A DNA stretch of 64,000 bases from a virus. The position numbers were made by a program, and so were the translations under genes. Location: positions 1 through 64,000 of IMG/VR virus record IMGVR_UViG_3300030329_001630; one strand, 5' to 3'. The notes below the pieces were generated by a model. It ran no database searches. It was not told where the DNA came from and worked only from the letters and a program-made list of their open reading frames with translations. Below are positions 51,201 through 59,500 of the stretch, in pieces (position 1 is the first letter of the stretch; every line of letters starts with the position of its first letter).

Positions 51201-54200
51201 CATTGGGGAATAAACCGGAAAGACTCGTTTTGAATAGAAGACCCTCTAATGGGGACGGAATCAATATCCTTAGATAAGTCTCTAATAACTTCTTCTAATT
51301 TATTAATATACTCAGCGTCATTCCCTGCTTCCCTCGCTGCTGTGTATTTCTGTACAATCTGATCTAAGATATAAGCATTTCTTGCTTGTTCAAAGTTAGC
51401 CTGCACCTTTTCATCTGTATCAGCCTGAATATAAATACTTCTGTCTCGCGCTGTGTCTAGAGTTCGCGCTGCGACTACACCCTTTTTACTCGGCTTTATT
51501 TCAGTAACAGCGTTAATTTTCTTAGTGTAACCGTCGCCTATAATAGAGGCTACGACAGCCGTTGCTGCTCTTTGCGGCCCGATGTAATCTCTTGTGCTAC
51601 CTAACTCAGAAAAGTCGTTTAGCTCATCCTTAGGGGGTAAACTATTATTAACGTATTCTAAGATAAGCTTAGGAACACTATCGTCGCCCGTTTTAAGGGG
51701 TACACCGCCTGTGTCAATAAGTGTTTTCAGAGCTTCGTGGCCTCTCGCGCCCTCGTTATTATAGATGCTTGTTAATCTTCTTACCAGACTAGTGTTAAAT
51801 TCATTTTTCCAATCCTCTTGCGTATAGCCGTCTACATCGGCTCCCTCATCAGCAGCGTATCTTTCATTGTTTTGGCTGAATTTTCTAGCTGCCCAAAGGG
51901 ATTTTCCTTCATCCTGTTGATCAAGGTGATTTAAAACATTTCTGATGTTTCCTCCAGCAGTATAGACAACTTCGCCGTTTTCTGTACCAGCGATTGCATG
52001 ACCAAAACGATTATTAATGCTGTACTTCATTCCTGCATTAACGTAATCTTTCATTTCGTCATTAACACGGCCTAACCTGTTGATTAAAGCGTCTAAGACT
52101 TCTCTACCGTTATACACACCACGGTTAGAATACTGAATGATATCTGGCAGATTAATTAAAAAGCCGTACCCCTTTTCAGCCGTTTCAATAATACTCAATA
52201 AGTCTAATCTGCTAATAGAAGCATCGATCTCTAACCCGGACTCTGATAAAACAGATCTAACTGTAGAGTGGGCGTGGAGATGTGCCCGAAGCATAGTAAT
52301 GATTTTAAGAAGAGGTTCTGCGTGTGCTTCAGAAGATCTTAATTCGATAGCAAATCTACCTAACTGTCTGTCAATCCACTGCTGCCTTATAGTGCTTTCC
52401 CACTCGTTTTTAGCAGCCGTCGTAAAGATATCAAATAGTCTTCTTTGTTCGTTTTTTGCTACTCTTAGGTTTTCTGCGTCAGTCGCACCAAGTGTTTCCC
52501 CCTTTTCTCTAGCCACCCTTTGTTTTCTTGAAAGCCTCAAACGTGTTTCAACAACATCGGAGTACTCCTTACTTGTGTGGGCTTTCGTTCTTACCATCCG
52601 TCTAATCATAGCGTCAGAGACGGTTGGTGAGTCAGCAGCGTCCTCGATGAGACCCCTAAGGTGGGCTTTCGCAAACTCTGACATCTGACCAAGATCATCA
52701 TACGGTTCAAAGTCTGCGAATAAGCCCTTAGTACTATCGTCTGCACCTTCAAAGTATTCTTTTAACTCGTAAGCTTTTTGTTCTTTAAGTGTTCTATTGG
52801 CTTTTTTTGCTCTTGACTTAAGACCTCTTCCCCACTTGACCCCTACTCTTTTAGCTATAAGATCTAACACAGGGACTGATAAATCATTAACAACGCTGCT
52901 AAAGTCTTCATCACCGATTCTTCTTAAAGTCTCTGCTAAGTCAACTTCTGATCGGGCAATTACTTTAGCAACTACATTCGGGTCTGCGCCGTACACCCAC
53001 GTAACATTAGGATTGTTACGGTTAACAGGAGTAGCTTGCTGTACTTTATTCCAATTATTCTCCAGTGTTTTTATTTCTTGGTAAGTACGCATAATGACAG
53101 CTTCGTTGTGTATCGGTGCGCCTTCTTCTTGTGCATCCAAAAGTCTTTTCACAAAGCCCAGTTCTGCGAGGAAGGACGATTCTGACTTAGATACATCTTT
53201 GGTAGAAAACTCTTTTACAAGAATATCTCCCATTTCTCGTGTCATGTCGCTAAGTTTTTGTTTGGTGTATTCTACTGCTGCCGCTTCTTTATTTGGATTA
53301 AGAAGATAGTTAATAAACTCTCTTACGTCCTCTGATGTTTCCTGTGCGCTGGCGATCCTTCTTAATTCTTTTTCAGTAAAGGCGTTCCTAACCCACAGTT
53401 CTCTTCGAGCCACAAGCGATACTGGTGTTTCAGGGTCAAGAAGATACGAAAGAATAGGGCGCATTCCTAACTCGTTCGGTTCTCCGTATAAGCGACTACG
53501 AACAGTTTGCCGCCTGTACCATGCTACCCATCTCCATGCTTCATTCGGGTTTTTCTGGAAAAAGTTTGCAACGTTATGTGCAAGGTTCACATCCGCTAAA
53601 AGAACGTCAGATTCTGCCGCCTTTAAGTCGTCTTTAACTTTTTCTACAGGTCTAAGATCATCAACTTCTTCAGTTGGAATTTGTTTAGCTTGAAGCCCTT
53701 CTTTTTGTTTTTCAAGCTTATTAGCTTTTGCATTTAAAGCGCTTTTCTTTGTGTTCCATTTTTTTAGAGCAGCTTTTTCTTCTTTAGTTCTGTCTTTAGG
53801 CTTTTTGCCCATAATTTCCTGAGGTTTAGCTTCCTCATGCTCTTCTCTGGCGGCTCTAGTTTGAGTAAGGTCTTCCTCGATTGCCTCAATGCGGTCTGCG
53901 TTTTCTTTAGCTGCTGCTTCAGACTGTGTTTTTCTTTCCAGTGCAGCTTCTGTTTGTTTTAGTTCTTCTTCGAGTGATGCTACCTTTTCTTGCGTCTGTG
54001 CCTTTTGTTCTTCGCCGCCTCTTACTGTTTCCACAAAAGAATCACTTAGAGGCATGTTTGAATCATCGTCTCTAAGGGGTCGTGATAATTCCTCTTCCAT
54101 AATTGCTGTGGGTTCTTCGGATTCATACTGTTTTGCTGCTAAACGAATATAGGTTTTTTTAGCAACACTGTATTTTTCAAGGATATTCTCATCTGTACTT

Positions 54201-56491
54201 AAACCGAGTCTTTCTCGTTTTGCATCGTGCTGCCTCTGCAACGCCATAGTAAGATCATTGTTTAATTCATCAAAGGAAGAAGACTCCAAACGTTTGCCGC
54301 CCCAAGCATTTTCAACCGCCGCAGTAAAGTCTAAATCAGCATCTTCTGCTAAGTCATAAAGAGCATCTACTCTGCTTTCAAAACCTTCCATAAGACTTGC
54401 TAAGTCATCTTGAGCCGCTGTTCTTGCGTCTTCGTCTAAGTTTGTGTCTTCGATTTTTGCTTTTAAGGTAGTAATCTCAGTTTTATCTAAAGCGTCCCAA
54501 GCTTGGGTTAAAGCCATTTGTTTTTTAGCCGTGATTATATCAGGAGGAGTCATTAAAAATCTTACTGTATCTCCGGCCCATTTGACTGGCTTACCCCACC
54601 ACGATCTAGTAGCTTCTCCACTGTCCGGCCCATTTAAGCTTTTCAGTACCTGTCTTGTTGCAATTGCTCTGCTTAATCTACCTGTTTGCGTGAAAACCTC
54701 ACCAATAGTGGGCGACAGGACCGCACCCAGTCCAGTACTAGCAATCATCATAGTGCCGAATACACCGGCCTGCTTCCTTTCAAAAGCAATCATGGCAGCT
54801 TCTTCTTCTCCTAAGATAAGCCTGTTAAACTCATCTTCATAAGAAGTCATGTAGTTGTATTCAATCGCACCCCACGCTGCTCCTTCCAAGCCACCCGCAA
54901 TAGCTCTCCAACTTGCACGGGCCTTAAAAGATTTTCCTAAATATTCTTCTTTATTTAAATACCTCCACAAGTTTTTTCCGTTTGCTCCTACTCCCAATCC
55001 TTTTACTCTACCGCCTCCTAATGTAAACTTAATAGACGGGAATAAAAGCTCAGAAGCAATCTGAGTGGGTAAAAATCTTCTAGTAAAGCCAACACCCTCC
55101 ATTACATTTGGAGTCCATTTACTGATAGCAGCTTTAATTTTAGTGGCTCTTGAGTTGCCCTTGCCCATCGTCTCAATAACTTTCATTGCTCTGGCAAATC
55201 TTGAGGTTTCTTTAGCAACCCTTAATCCTAAAAGACCGGTACGAGCAACTAACGCACCACCTAAAGAAACAGCAGTTAATCCTACTGTAGCTGCAATATC
55301 TAAGGCAAGAGCCGGATCTGTAGTAAAGCCGTACCCAAGCATGTTAAGCATACCAGAAGCACCCCACTGCCCCTCACTTCGCTGTAAGAAATTGCCTAAA
55401 ACTTGTCCTTCTCTTGCTCTATTGACAGCAGCAAAGAACTGATACGAGTTTTTGCTTCTCTTTAAAGCGTCAACGATTTGTGGGTTATCTGCTAAAAACG
55501 CAGCCATATCCTCACCAAGAACATCAGCCCCAAGTAAATTACCGCTACCATCTGTAATTGCTTTGAGCATTTTAGCAGCATCCGCTTCCCATCCCTCTTC
55601 TGTTTGTTTTAAAAGAGCATCAGCGCGGGTTTCTGTCCAGAAGGGAGCAGCAGGGCCGTCTTCGGGTATTTGTCCCGTTGCCCAATCCCACCCAAGAGTA
55701 AAAGGACTTAAAGGAGTAAAATAAGAAAGTTCCCACATATTTCGGAAGAACCACCAATCGTTTGGTCCTTCATCCATATTATCAATATATTTTCTAATCG
55801 CTGCCTGACGATCTCTCATTTCTTTGGCTTTGTCTTCTCCAAGAAAAGCCTCAAAAATACTATCGATACCTTTAAGTTGGGCCTCTTGTAACTGAAGTTG
55901 GACCGCCCTTGATGCTCTAACTCTAACTGTAGAGCCTAACGCAGATCCGTAGTTCCTTGCTGCCACTCTGTTTTGATAACGCGACATCGAATAGCCGTTA
56001 GCTAAATTATACATTCTAACCTGACCATCGCCCGAATAGTTCGCTACAAAATCTTCGGGGTTAATAACCTGAGAAAGGTCTTTCCCTGTACTAGCCGCCT
56101 CTCGAAGGCGTTCAACTACATTAGCCTCGGTTAAATCGTGTATATCTGGGCCGTCTTCTTCGGAAGACCTTTCAACTAATGCTTGTAAAGCCGCCAATCT
56201 TTTTTTATTAGCTTCTTTTCTTTCTAACGTTTCTGTGACACTAAACCTAAACGGAGACATAAGATTTTCGTATTTAGCTTGGATAAGATCCTTGTAAGCA
56301 AATTTGGTTTTAAGATCAACTAGCTGGCTAACAGCAAAGAAATCAACATCGTTAATATGGTTTTCGTAGGCATCTGCCCTATCTAAATGGTCTTTAATAG
56401 AAGGTGGATTAAAAAGTTTCATCCTATCCTGCATTTTTTCAGCTTCTAAGTAATTCTTATACCAATCCGAGTTATACGCAAGTCTTGTCAT
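42284..56491 (-). CDS. Giant internal virion/ejection protein (gp16 position)
   Basis: A single uninterrupted 4735-residue frame, more than 3 times T7 gp16 (1318 aa). GGAG lies 6 nt before ATG 56491. Visible parts: hydrophobic segments about 378-420 and 570-600; a long coiled coil about 825-930; an ADP-ribosyltransferase-like patch near 2784 (TLYHAPASV, GLFFTNYAQ); a metallopeptidase-like patch near 3395 (VILEEIGHHVG) where the first ligand His is Glu; amphipathic C-terminus near 4517 (PLVLANTVLAHTLTGWLYY). No polymerase or T7-type lytic transglycosylase motif was recognised. Position at the end of the internal protein genes suggests ejection with DNA into the cell. Confidence 0.85.
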   Translation of the reverse strand: MTRLAYNSDWYKNYLEAEKMQDRMKLFNPPSIKDHLDRADAYENHINDVDFFAVSQLVDLKTKFAYKDLIQAKYENLMSPFRFSVTETLERKEANKKRLAALQALVERSSEEDGPDIHDLTEANVVERLREAASTGKDLSQVINPEDFVANYSGDGQVRMYNLANGYSMSRYQNRVAARNYGSALGSTVRVRASRAVQLQLQEAQLKGIDSIFEAFLGEDKAKEMRDRQAAIRKYIDNMDEGPNDWWFFRNMWELSYFTPLSPFTLGWDWATGQIPEDGPAAPFWTETRADALLKQTEEGWEADAAKMLKAITDGSGNLLGADVLGEDMAAFLADNPQIVDALKRSKNSYQFFAAVNRAREGQVLGNFLQRSEGQWGASGMLNMLGYGFTTDPALALDIAATVGLTAVSLGGALVARTGLLGLRVAKETSRFARAMKVIETMGKGNSRATKIKAAISKWTPNVMEGVGFTRRFLPTQIASELLFPSIKFTLGGGRVKGLGVGANGKNLWRYLNKEEYLGKSFKARASWRAIAGGLEGAAWGAIEYNYMTSYEDEFNRLILGEEEAAMIAFERKQAGVFGTMMIASTGLGAVLSPTIGEVFTQTGRLSRAIATRQVLKSLNGPDSGEATRSWWGKPVKWAGDTVRFLMTPPDIITAKKQMALTQAWDALDKTEITTLKAKIEDTNLDEDARTAAQDDLASLMEGFESRVDALYDLAEDADLDFTAAVENAWGGKRLESSSFDELNNDLTMALQRQHDAKRERLGLSTDENILEKYSVAKKTYIRLAAKQYESEEPTAIMEEELSRPLRDDDSNMPLSDSFVETVRGGEEQKAQTQEKVASLEEELKQTEAALERKTQSEAAAKENADRIEAIEEDLTQTRAAREEHEEAKPQEIMGKKPKDRTKEEKAALKKWNTKKSALNAKANKLEKQKEGLQAKQIPTEEVDDLRPVEKVKDDLKAAESDVLLADVNLAHNVANFFQKNPNEAWRWVAWYRRQTVRSRLYGEPNELGMRPILSYLLDPETPVSLVARRELWVRNAFTEKELRRIASAQETSEDVREFINYLLNPNKEAAAVEYTKQKLSDMTREMGDILVKEFSTKDVSKSESSFLAELGFVKRLLDAQEEGAPIHNEAVIMRTYQEIKTLENNWNKVQQATPVNRNNPNVTWVYGADPNVVAKVIARSEVDLAETLRRIGDEDFSSVVNDLSVPVLDLIAKRVGVKWGRGLKSRAKKANRTLKEQKAYELKEYFEGADDSTKGLFADFEPYDDLGQMSEFAKAHLRGLIEDAADSPTVSDAMIRRMVRTKAHTSKEYSDVVETRLRLSRKQRVAREKGETLGATDAENLRVAKNEQRRLFDIFTTAAKNEWESTIRQQWIDRQLGRFAIELRSSEAHAEPLLKIITMLRAHLHAHSTVRSVLSESGLEIDASISRLDLLSIIETAEKGYGFLINLPDIIQYSNRGVYNGREVLDALINRLGRVNDEMKDYVNAGMKYSINNRFGHAIAGTENGEVVYTAGGNIRNVLNHLDQQDEGKSLWAARKFSQNNERYAADEGADVDGYTQEDWKNEFNTSLVRRLTSIYNNEGARGHEALKTLIDTGGVPLKTGDDSVPKLILEYVNNSLPPKDELNDFSELGSTRDYIGPQRAATAVVASIIGDGYTKKINAVTEIKPSKKGVVAARTLDTARDRSIYIQADTDEKVQANFEQARNAYILDQIVQKYTAAREAGNDAEYINKLEEVIRDLSKDIDSVPIRGSSIQNESFRFIPQWSVKGPDDTMRTSIDDLILRNQVRMRNITPALMLTVHDSVSTMFRTQLGRVDDAAGTPHWDFAYDLNAGTTERPNIVYPFRGIGLGFSTLASMTGSLGDALNIMYKVEFGYDNLVELGRANFNKLLKNKLRPIKEKYKTTLPKTEAEFVGWMAKHFNDLSDDDKDIVTKMFFPDDMQVDADASGANIMLSLVMGSRANPESINKLFGEIADSLGEEGIQLRKDLQDWWAREQTTVYNEVTKGVMRNLEGTPPAGVNKEAWDNLGKLVTAFDDEGEAKAMFKSAVMTDSYGAGRDSLIAKLKDVLVEEQYQGIVQGALGADWREHIGGVSELWGHLLADRSSHASLGWIKDNVYGPTSGISNKELGNILNNFAKAQRDVPAAESLMKFEDLAEINRGGLILGKSVDPEDEMITVVMNKLHALDSGKRNQAAKLLEKEVNGIQTQVTKIVNNKSLNATEKQRQIDELFIKYMDDNAVLNSLDSYSRTGYGFDEAELDKFLTIVTGDIGDGTLKDRLKAVMSPLFKFAAGGDEVFRRLNLAFEGRIFATSALDPTPSTGHRTLGTDAPIGVGRIAKGDLTDEQVRDRTILQVIKELSEIYDITPLLNKRFGDEFEDLTADRWYSAWEETSKLGDDLRTQARILANQYDIEVKNLAVRVRGLKQQLAENPTDTNIKNKLNDEEFKLKRATKLLRVVGEIIDSAREERPDNIGNFMKEQIGDIVMSTGRMPHILGHLPKTILRPFKDSPVPSLRKSQINRSQEVSDFITLRDRSEELDKTQRPPVFTAKELRTVPPEDLTTIPLYQGKGTDIPLAERMFGDLKSAPSPEIMAKSLKASLETWANQVNIKAVNDHIGNGEYFEVYQIYRHLNAEREQNKMLSDIASLQSMANTRKREVEERLLTRDYSPEEAEKEALEDLEYLSIIENIREVQADAELRYSEILTIDGGWADDAKNGIWSPLSFTGDRLKTIGHGKTFGEAMENTALKNLDAGNMAAWLMGEAEVPGTIILDSPLNPVTVKEASTLYHAPASVQTKDSSGLFFTNYAQVGMWHQAVKRMLDGVIDEDEITANHISLFVEWWDLKVRGQEGLDEGIEFRKRNENYEHILEAFNKADVEDILRYFKEGEENVVTKFGDNHSAIAYMSKPAIKEAVMANLSEQLGDIDEFISKNYPGKTFEEAMNAKINQIKYDRDQRFFVDAFGNLIYPHKVTGQGIVRLTMQDKIKALNFTQNSRVVDRMLLASLLKRDLPMNAERSSNMGGYDPFTKYAGLSINKARENAAALSIGFEQLAANMKKRNLTRKFVSDNRYKTIVNGKARPARFLELNSKEDTWKYKKQATELLGDELLAGLSWDEGIITNIKSYKTALSKDGSYKWGLAIKAYFLTDGNKAPKETYINLRQQEDYLFNPNHRSNGMPLKAEIEEEWAELSKMIFAINRKWNSDGQITQNLNDFAGTAFEGAKITDVYNHNSRIAVFAESWRVAREVSREVNNIYYSPRTEGAMQAVDEIRIREQVAPTSPMKDGNEVKVNTAHHRASAFEKQSAVHKTVGNYWDGLVANGTLNNNDAIILKLAFFTTSQESLLKLFVSHRDSGGFELNVTPHLKSAGHYDPNTNVLSVHSALRSLYGEEVELGPAAVILEEIGHHVGTRLDTEQKRAFINEVRRVELESVKTAEQKIHGEEVTTDAKYIARLKQLGEELLTKDDLNVATSELFGAMFAISAIKKIPSAFDTIKASKDLADGIEDSYTFISAAREITEILNLGDADALFSAPLETLSGRMQPTRTPIIRKREEENRIMYGTDHDPLELPDGVDPLTMDDLTRGMEFPSAAQASRRNAAEYDTKAREIAEEARDAETGMVDLETIKRLTENDADMERAVILRAAEEKLIPAGLGNRIETPASTFISRMALGLISPNEVARITDTLASPFGARNFAYQTDASVPQTVLTTALISAADATSYFTSGAFTTNMPTIHALGTALAGDFDSLQHALINMKRANITVGPTGGQRSGTFLPWEFFESVFQDLTLNYTNKEGITARLKERVRALEYEEVPIGKQLIEQNNGKDFDEYANLVVPIVEMWADPKTGLWSTVVRKMVDSGMVSPRMGDELLEKGAYPIKFRKAVFDDADLESSPDSGILREQLRNTLVDIIREKLDPTPNSYVDSDLLQIALADNLIRPSRRGEGIDINDLDNVLAGLIQAKGNGKLGKFLSEVDRGNVLFKDLPEEIQTKYRNLLSRGELFGDQEVNQNNVLTDLIQQVNTRYGDSQLKAGANLSKFTPAEYLAWKYMVKVGSSSYSFIGDNFLTPRDFLRNRQLGMFIETDPLQFISSIRRGVAAQAYDKSTFGPAFGVKGLGMRDVIKMYQDIAQTGTTGKEIIKFLVHDKNFEVDPNSVMRTLTQDERHKFSSALKHMERMYDYSIGTFKTDDKPTDNTFLHVINLASEFGTALSIAPRLAIATAIEETPHSMVSALKHNLTGFQSDMVDAFTLVKSRKDVDQTLEGLGFLTMNALHHAATLIQRSGMDISPDESVKANVKIKELYRVLAFGMDKQTASARSIGVRQFVNRIADTFIQAESPTGIVPTRRIKASMSEIRSRLIEASGGDFVNLSPRIVRQELKKMKVDALTSMDVMEMIKVGLFSEELFPFFEKLFVDNYDVIRKTGIPFDELRKNITFGLPEKVLDADGKEINPAVIRAKQFQTVNAVRELAFNAAVKYAKQPVLSNAPVGTKSGGILATLLSRLITYSSSTFHGIRRAGLAGPLVLANTVLAHTLTGWLYYKLVQLQTHKNIDDMIAEIKKDPWTEIQEALMAVPFLGANQMAAAFFLQMLRGDRAVNTTPFNSAGIMQINGLLQTIPRIMGGIKDMSEGNITEGAANSMHRMPIPWGWLLQAGFRQIDALSAWEHPIGIMDPSGRTPVPVSDPTKNTGTGISPLIPKTQAVQPDIKTEQPQDIVDAIGVIKQGTASREALRQTLDVLNIIQKQTE

Positions 56492-56514
56492 TTTATCTCC
56501 ATTCTCATGGTTTG

Positions 56515-59500
56515 TTATCGCGTGTTAGTATCGCCTAAAATAAATCTATTTACATTTGTTGCCATAGTGGCATTTCTTTCTTGTTTTTCAATACTTCCTC
56601 CGAGTCCGGGGATAATTAAGTTCCACGGAAATCCGAGGGAGGGATAGTGATCAAGCAAGTTTCTTGATTGTCCTCCGCTTAATGCCATATATCCATTAGA
56701 GGCATAATCAGTGTTAATCCACTCCTTGGGGTGGGCAAATGTTCGGGATACGGCCCAACTAGGATGGCCCTCCCACTCAGGGTTAGATCTGTCGTTCAAT
56801 CGCAACCAGCTTGTATTTTCTGATGACATTCGGGGATAGGCATCACCGCCTTGGTAGATACTCCCCTTTTGGCCTGTCATCCACTGAGTAAAATCTACAA
56901 CGGCATTTAGAGCAGGTTCCACATTTTGCTTAACATCGTAATTAATCCTACCTAAGTTTCTTTTCTGGCTTTGGTAAACCGCCGCATCATATAGTTTTAA
57001 AACCTCATCAGGGATAGTAAAAAATCTTTTTGCTTCTGAAGACGCTACTTGAGAAAGATCTTCTGGATTTCCGACAGAAACTTTACCTACATAAGTGACG
57101 TTATCTCCGGCCTTACCTCGGCTAAGAACGGCCTTAATTCGAGGGCGGACTATAACATTTGTTTTTTGGTCTAACCCGGCTTCAAACATATCAGTTTTAA
57201 TAACTTCTAACAACCCAATGACTGTTTTTCTACGCTCTTCGGGAGTAGCTTCCGCGTATTCTTCAGTTTGAGCGTAGTCTTGTAAAGCTCGAACAGCTAA
57301 TTCATAACCAATCATCTGCTGCTCTTGCGAAGCACGGTTTGATCCGTATTCTGTTACGTCATAAGCTGCTAGACCTTCGCCTGATAAGGGCGATCCACCT
57401 GTCATAACTCCCGGTATACTAGAACGGACAGTTGTATCTTGTGTAAAGACTTTAGTTGTACCAATGGTATCAGTTTGGCTTTTATATGTTTCTTGATATT
57501 TTTCAGCACCACCTTGGTAATTAATTCCCGCAGACATTAAAGAAACGGACATTTCTCCTGTTCCTAACTCCATTTGAGAAAGTTGTCCCTCTAGTCTTTT
57601 TCTACCAATTTCGCTTGTAGCTAATCTTGCCCCGGCGGGAACCGGAGACTTCGACGCTGAAAAATGATCTCCTCTTTCTCTACTAGCTAGCTCTAATTTC
57701 GGATCGAAGAACATATAAAGAGGATCTGTCATTACTTGGTTTGTTTCAGAGTCAAGAGGAGGATCTAATACCCTAAAAGTGGGGTGAGCTTCAGACACTT
57801 CTTCTGCATTTAGGGGAATAATTGAAACACTAATTTCAAGATGTCCTTCCTTAATATCCTTAATTATTGCTTCCGTAAGTTCGTGATGATTTCCTTTATA
57901 GTACTCTCCATTTTTTGAGGCAAACCACTTAGCTCTAGCGTCTGATCCGGGTGTTCTTTTTCGGAACACTCTACGAGTCGTATCTCCTTCAGAACCCACA
58001 ACACTTGTATTCCATGTAGGCACTAATTGAATTGTAATCTGAGAGCGATTAGGTAAAGAAGAAACTATTGTTCGACCTGTATCATCGTCTAGGATTGTTT
58101 CTATTGGGCGGCCTCCCCCCATCGTATGATTATAAATGGCTTTAACTTCGCTTACATCATCAAATCCATCTCTTAGTTCGGCGTTGGCTCCATCGTGTAC
58201 TACGTCTAAAAGAGCTTTCATAGTAAGTTCAGATAAAGTATCTACCTGTTGAGGAGACGGTCCTACGTCTCCTTCTGGTGTAAATGAATGTAAAAGTTGA
58301 CTAACAAATTTATTGGCTTCTCCGCGATGAGCGTCTTCATTGCCGTAATAAGGCATATTTGTATTCCAATGATGGGAATAGTCTACATCGCTGTCCTTCA
58401 CCTCACCTCGGCTTGTGCTAAGGTGTGGTGCCAGCATTCCCATGTTGTTTGGTCCACCAAGAGTCTTATACAGATATCCGATGTTTGCTGAAGGATTAGA
58501 TACCCTCATATCCGCAATAAAAGCCGGATTTGGTGTTAAATGCGTAGGAGGATTCTCCATCCAATTAAAGAAACGAATATGGTTATTAACATACGTATCT
58601 CTTTGTGGTCCTATACGAGAATCGCTTTCATTCCCCTCTAACCTAATAGGCACAACAGAGGTTGATTCGATTAACATCTTGTCAACAATCATACTTCTCC
58701 ATTTTTCAGAAGCGTCCGGTGTTCTTGATCTTTCGTAAAATCTGTTAAAGAAAGCTTTATCATTATCTGAATTCATGCCCATTAACGTAGGTAAAATACC
58801 CGTAAAAAATGTACGCTTAAGTTCTCGGGGCACATAAGCTATACCCTGATCATTAAAAGAATTAGTCAGTCTTCTTACGATTTCAAAATCATTATCTAAA
58901 GCAGGATCATCGCCTCCTTCTAAATAAGCGGCTAAATCTTTATCCTCAACGTTGTTAATTCTACTTGCAATACCCTTTAAGTGATTATCCAATACTACAG
59001 TTGTTTGAGGATTTCTTGCTGATCCTTCACTCATTACAACACTTTCAACAAGAGATTCAAAAACATCGGGGTTATCAATATTAAGTTTAGTTTTATCATC
59101 GCTTTGTACAAACAAAGGTTGACCGTTTTTAGTTCGTGCAGTTAAAGCTGTAGTTCGTAAATCTGTTTTTAAATTATCTAAGATTTCTTGCGCTCTCGTA
59201 AGCTCGACTAATAATTCGTCTTGACCTTGGAATTTATCTTGGCCTTCTCTTGTCGAATCATCAATTGCTCCTTGAACAGAAGTTAAATAATCCATGTTAG
59301 GGAAATACGTAAAATCGCCTGCTTCGGTAGTTTCTTGGTCGGGTACAGAATATCCATGCTTTTCTAAAATAGCTGGAAGAATCTCAAATTCGCTAATCTC
59401 AGCAACAGCGTTTCTTACCGATGCGTTAATTTCTTTTGGCACGTTATTACGTGACCACGACATAAACTCATAAGGATAAGAATTCTCGGTAAAGGAAGTA

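Noticed and set aside
42284-56491. N4-like virion RNA polymerase in the giant protein
   Set aside because: N4 packages a giant polymerase, but none of the catalytic motifs is seen, and the phage has a separate T7-like polymerase.
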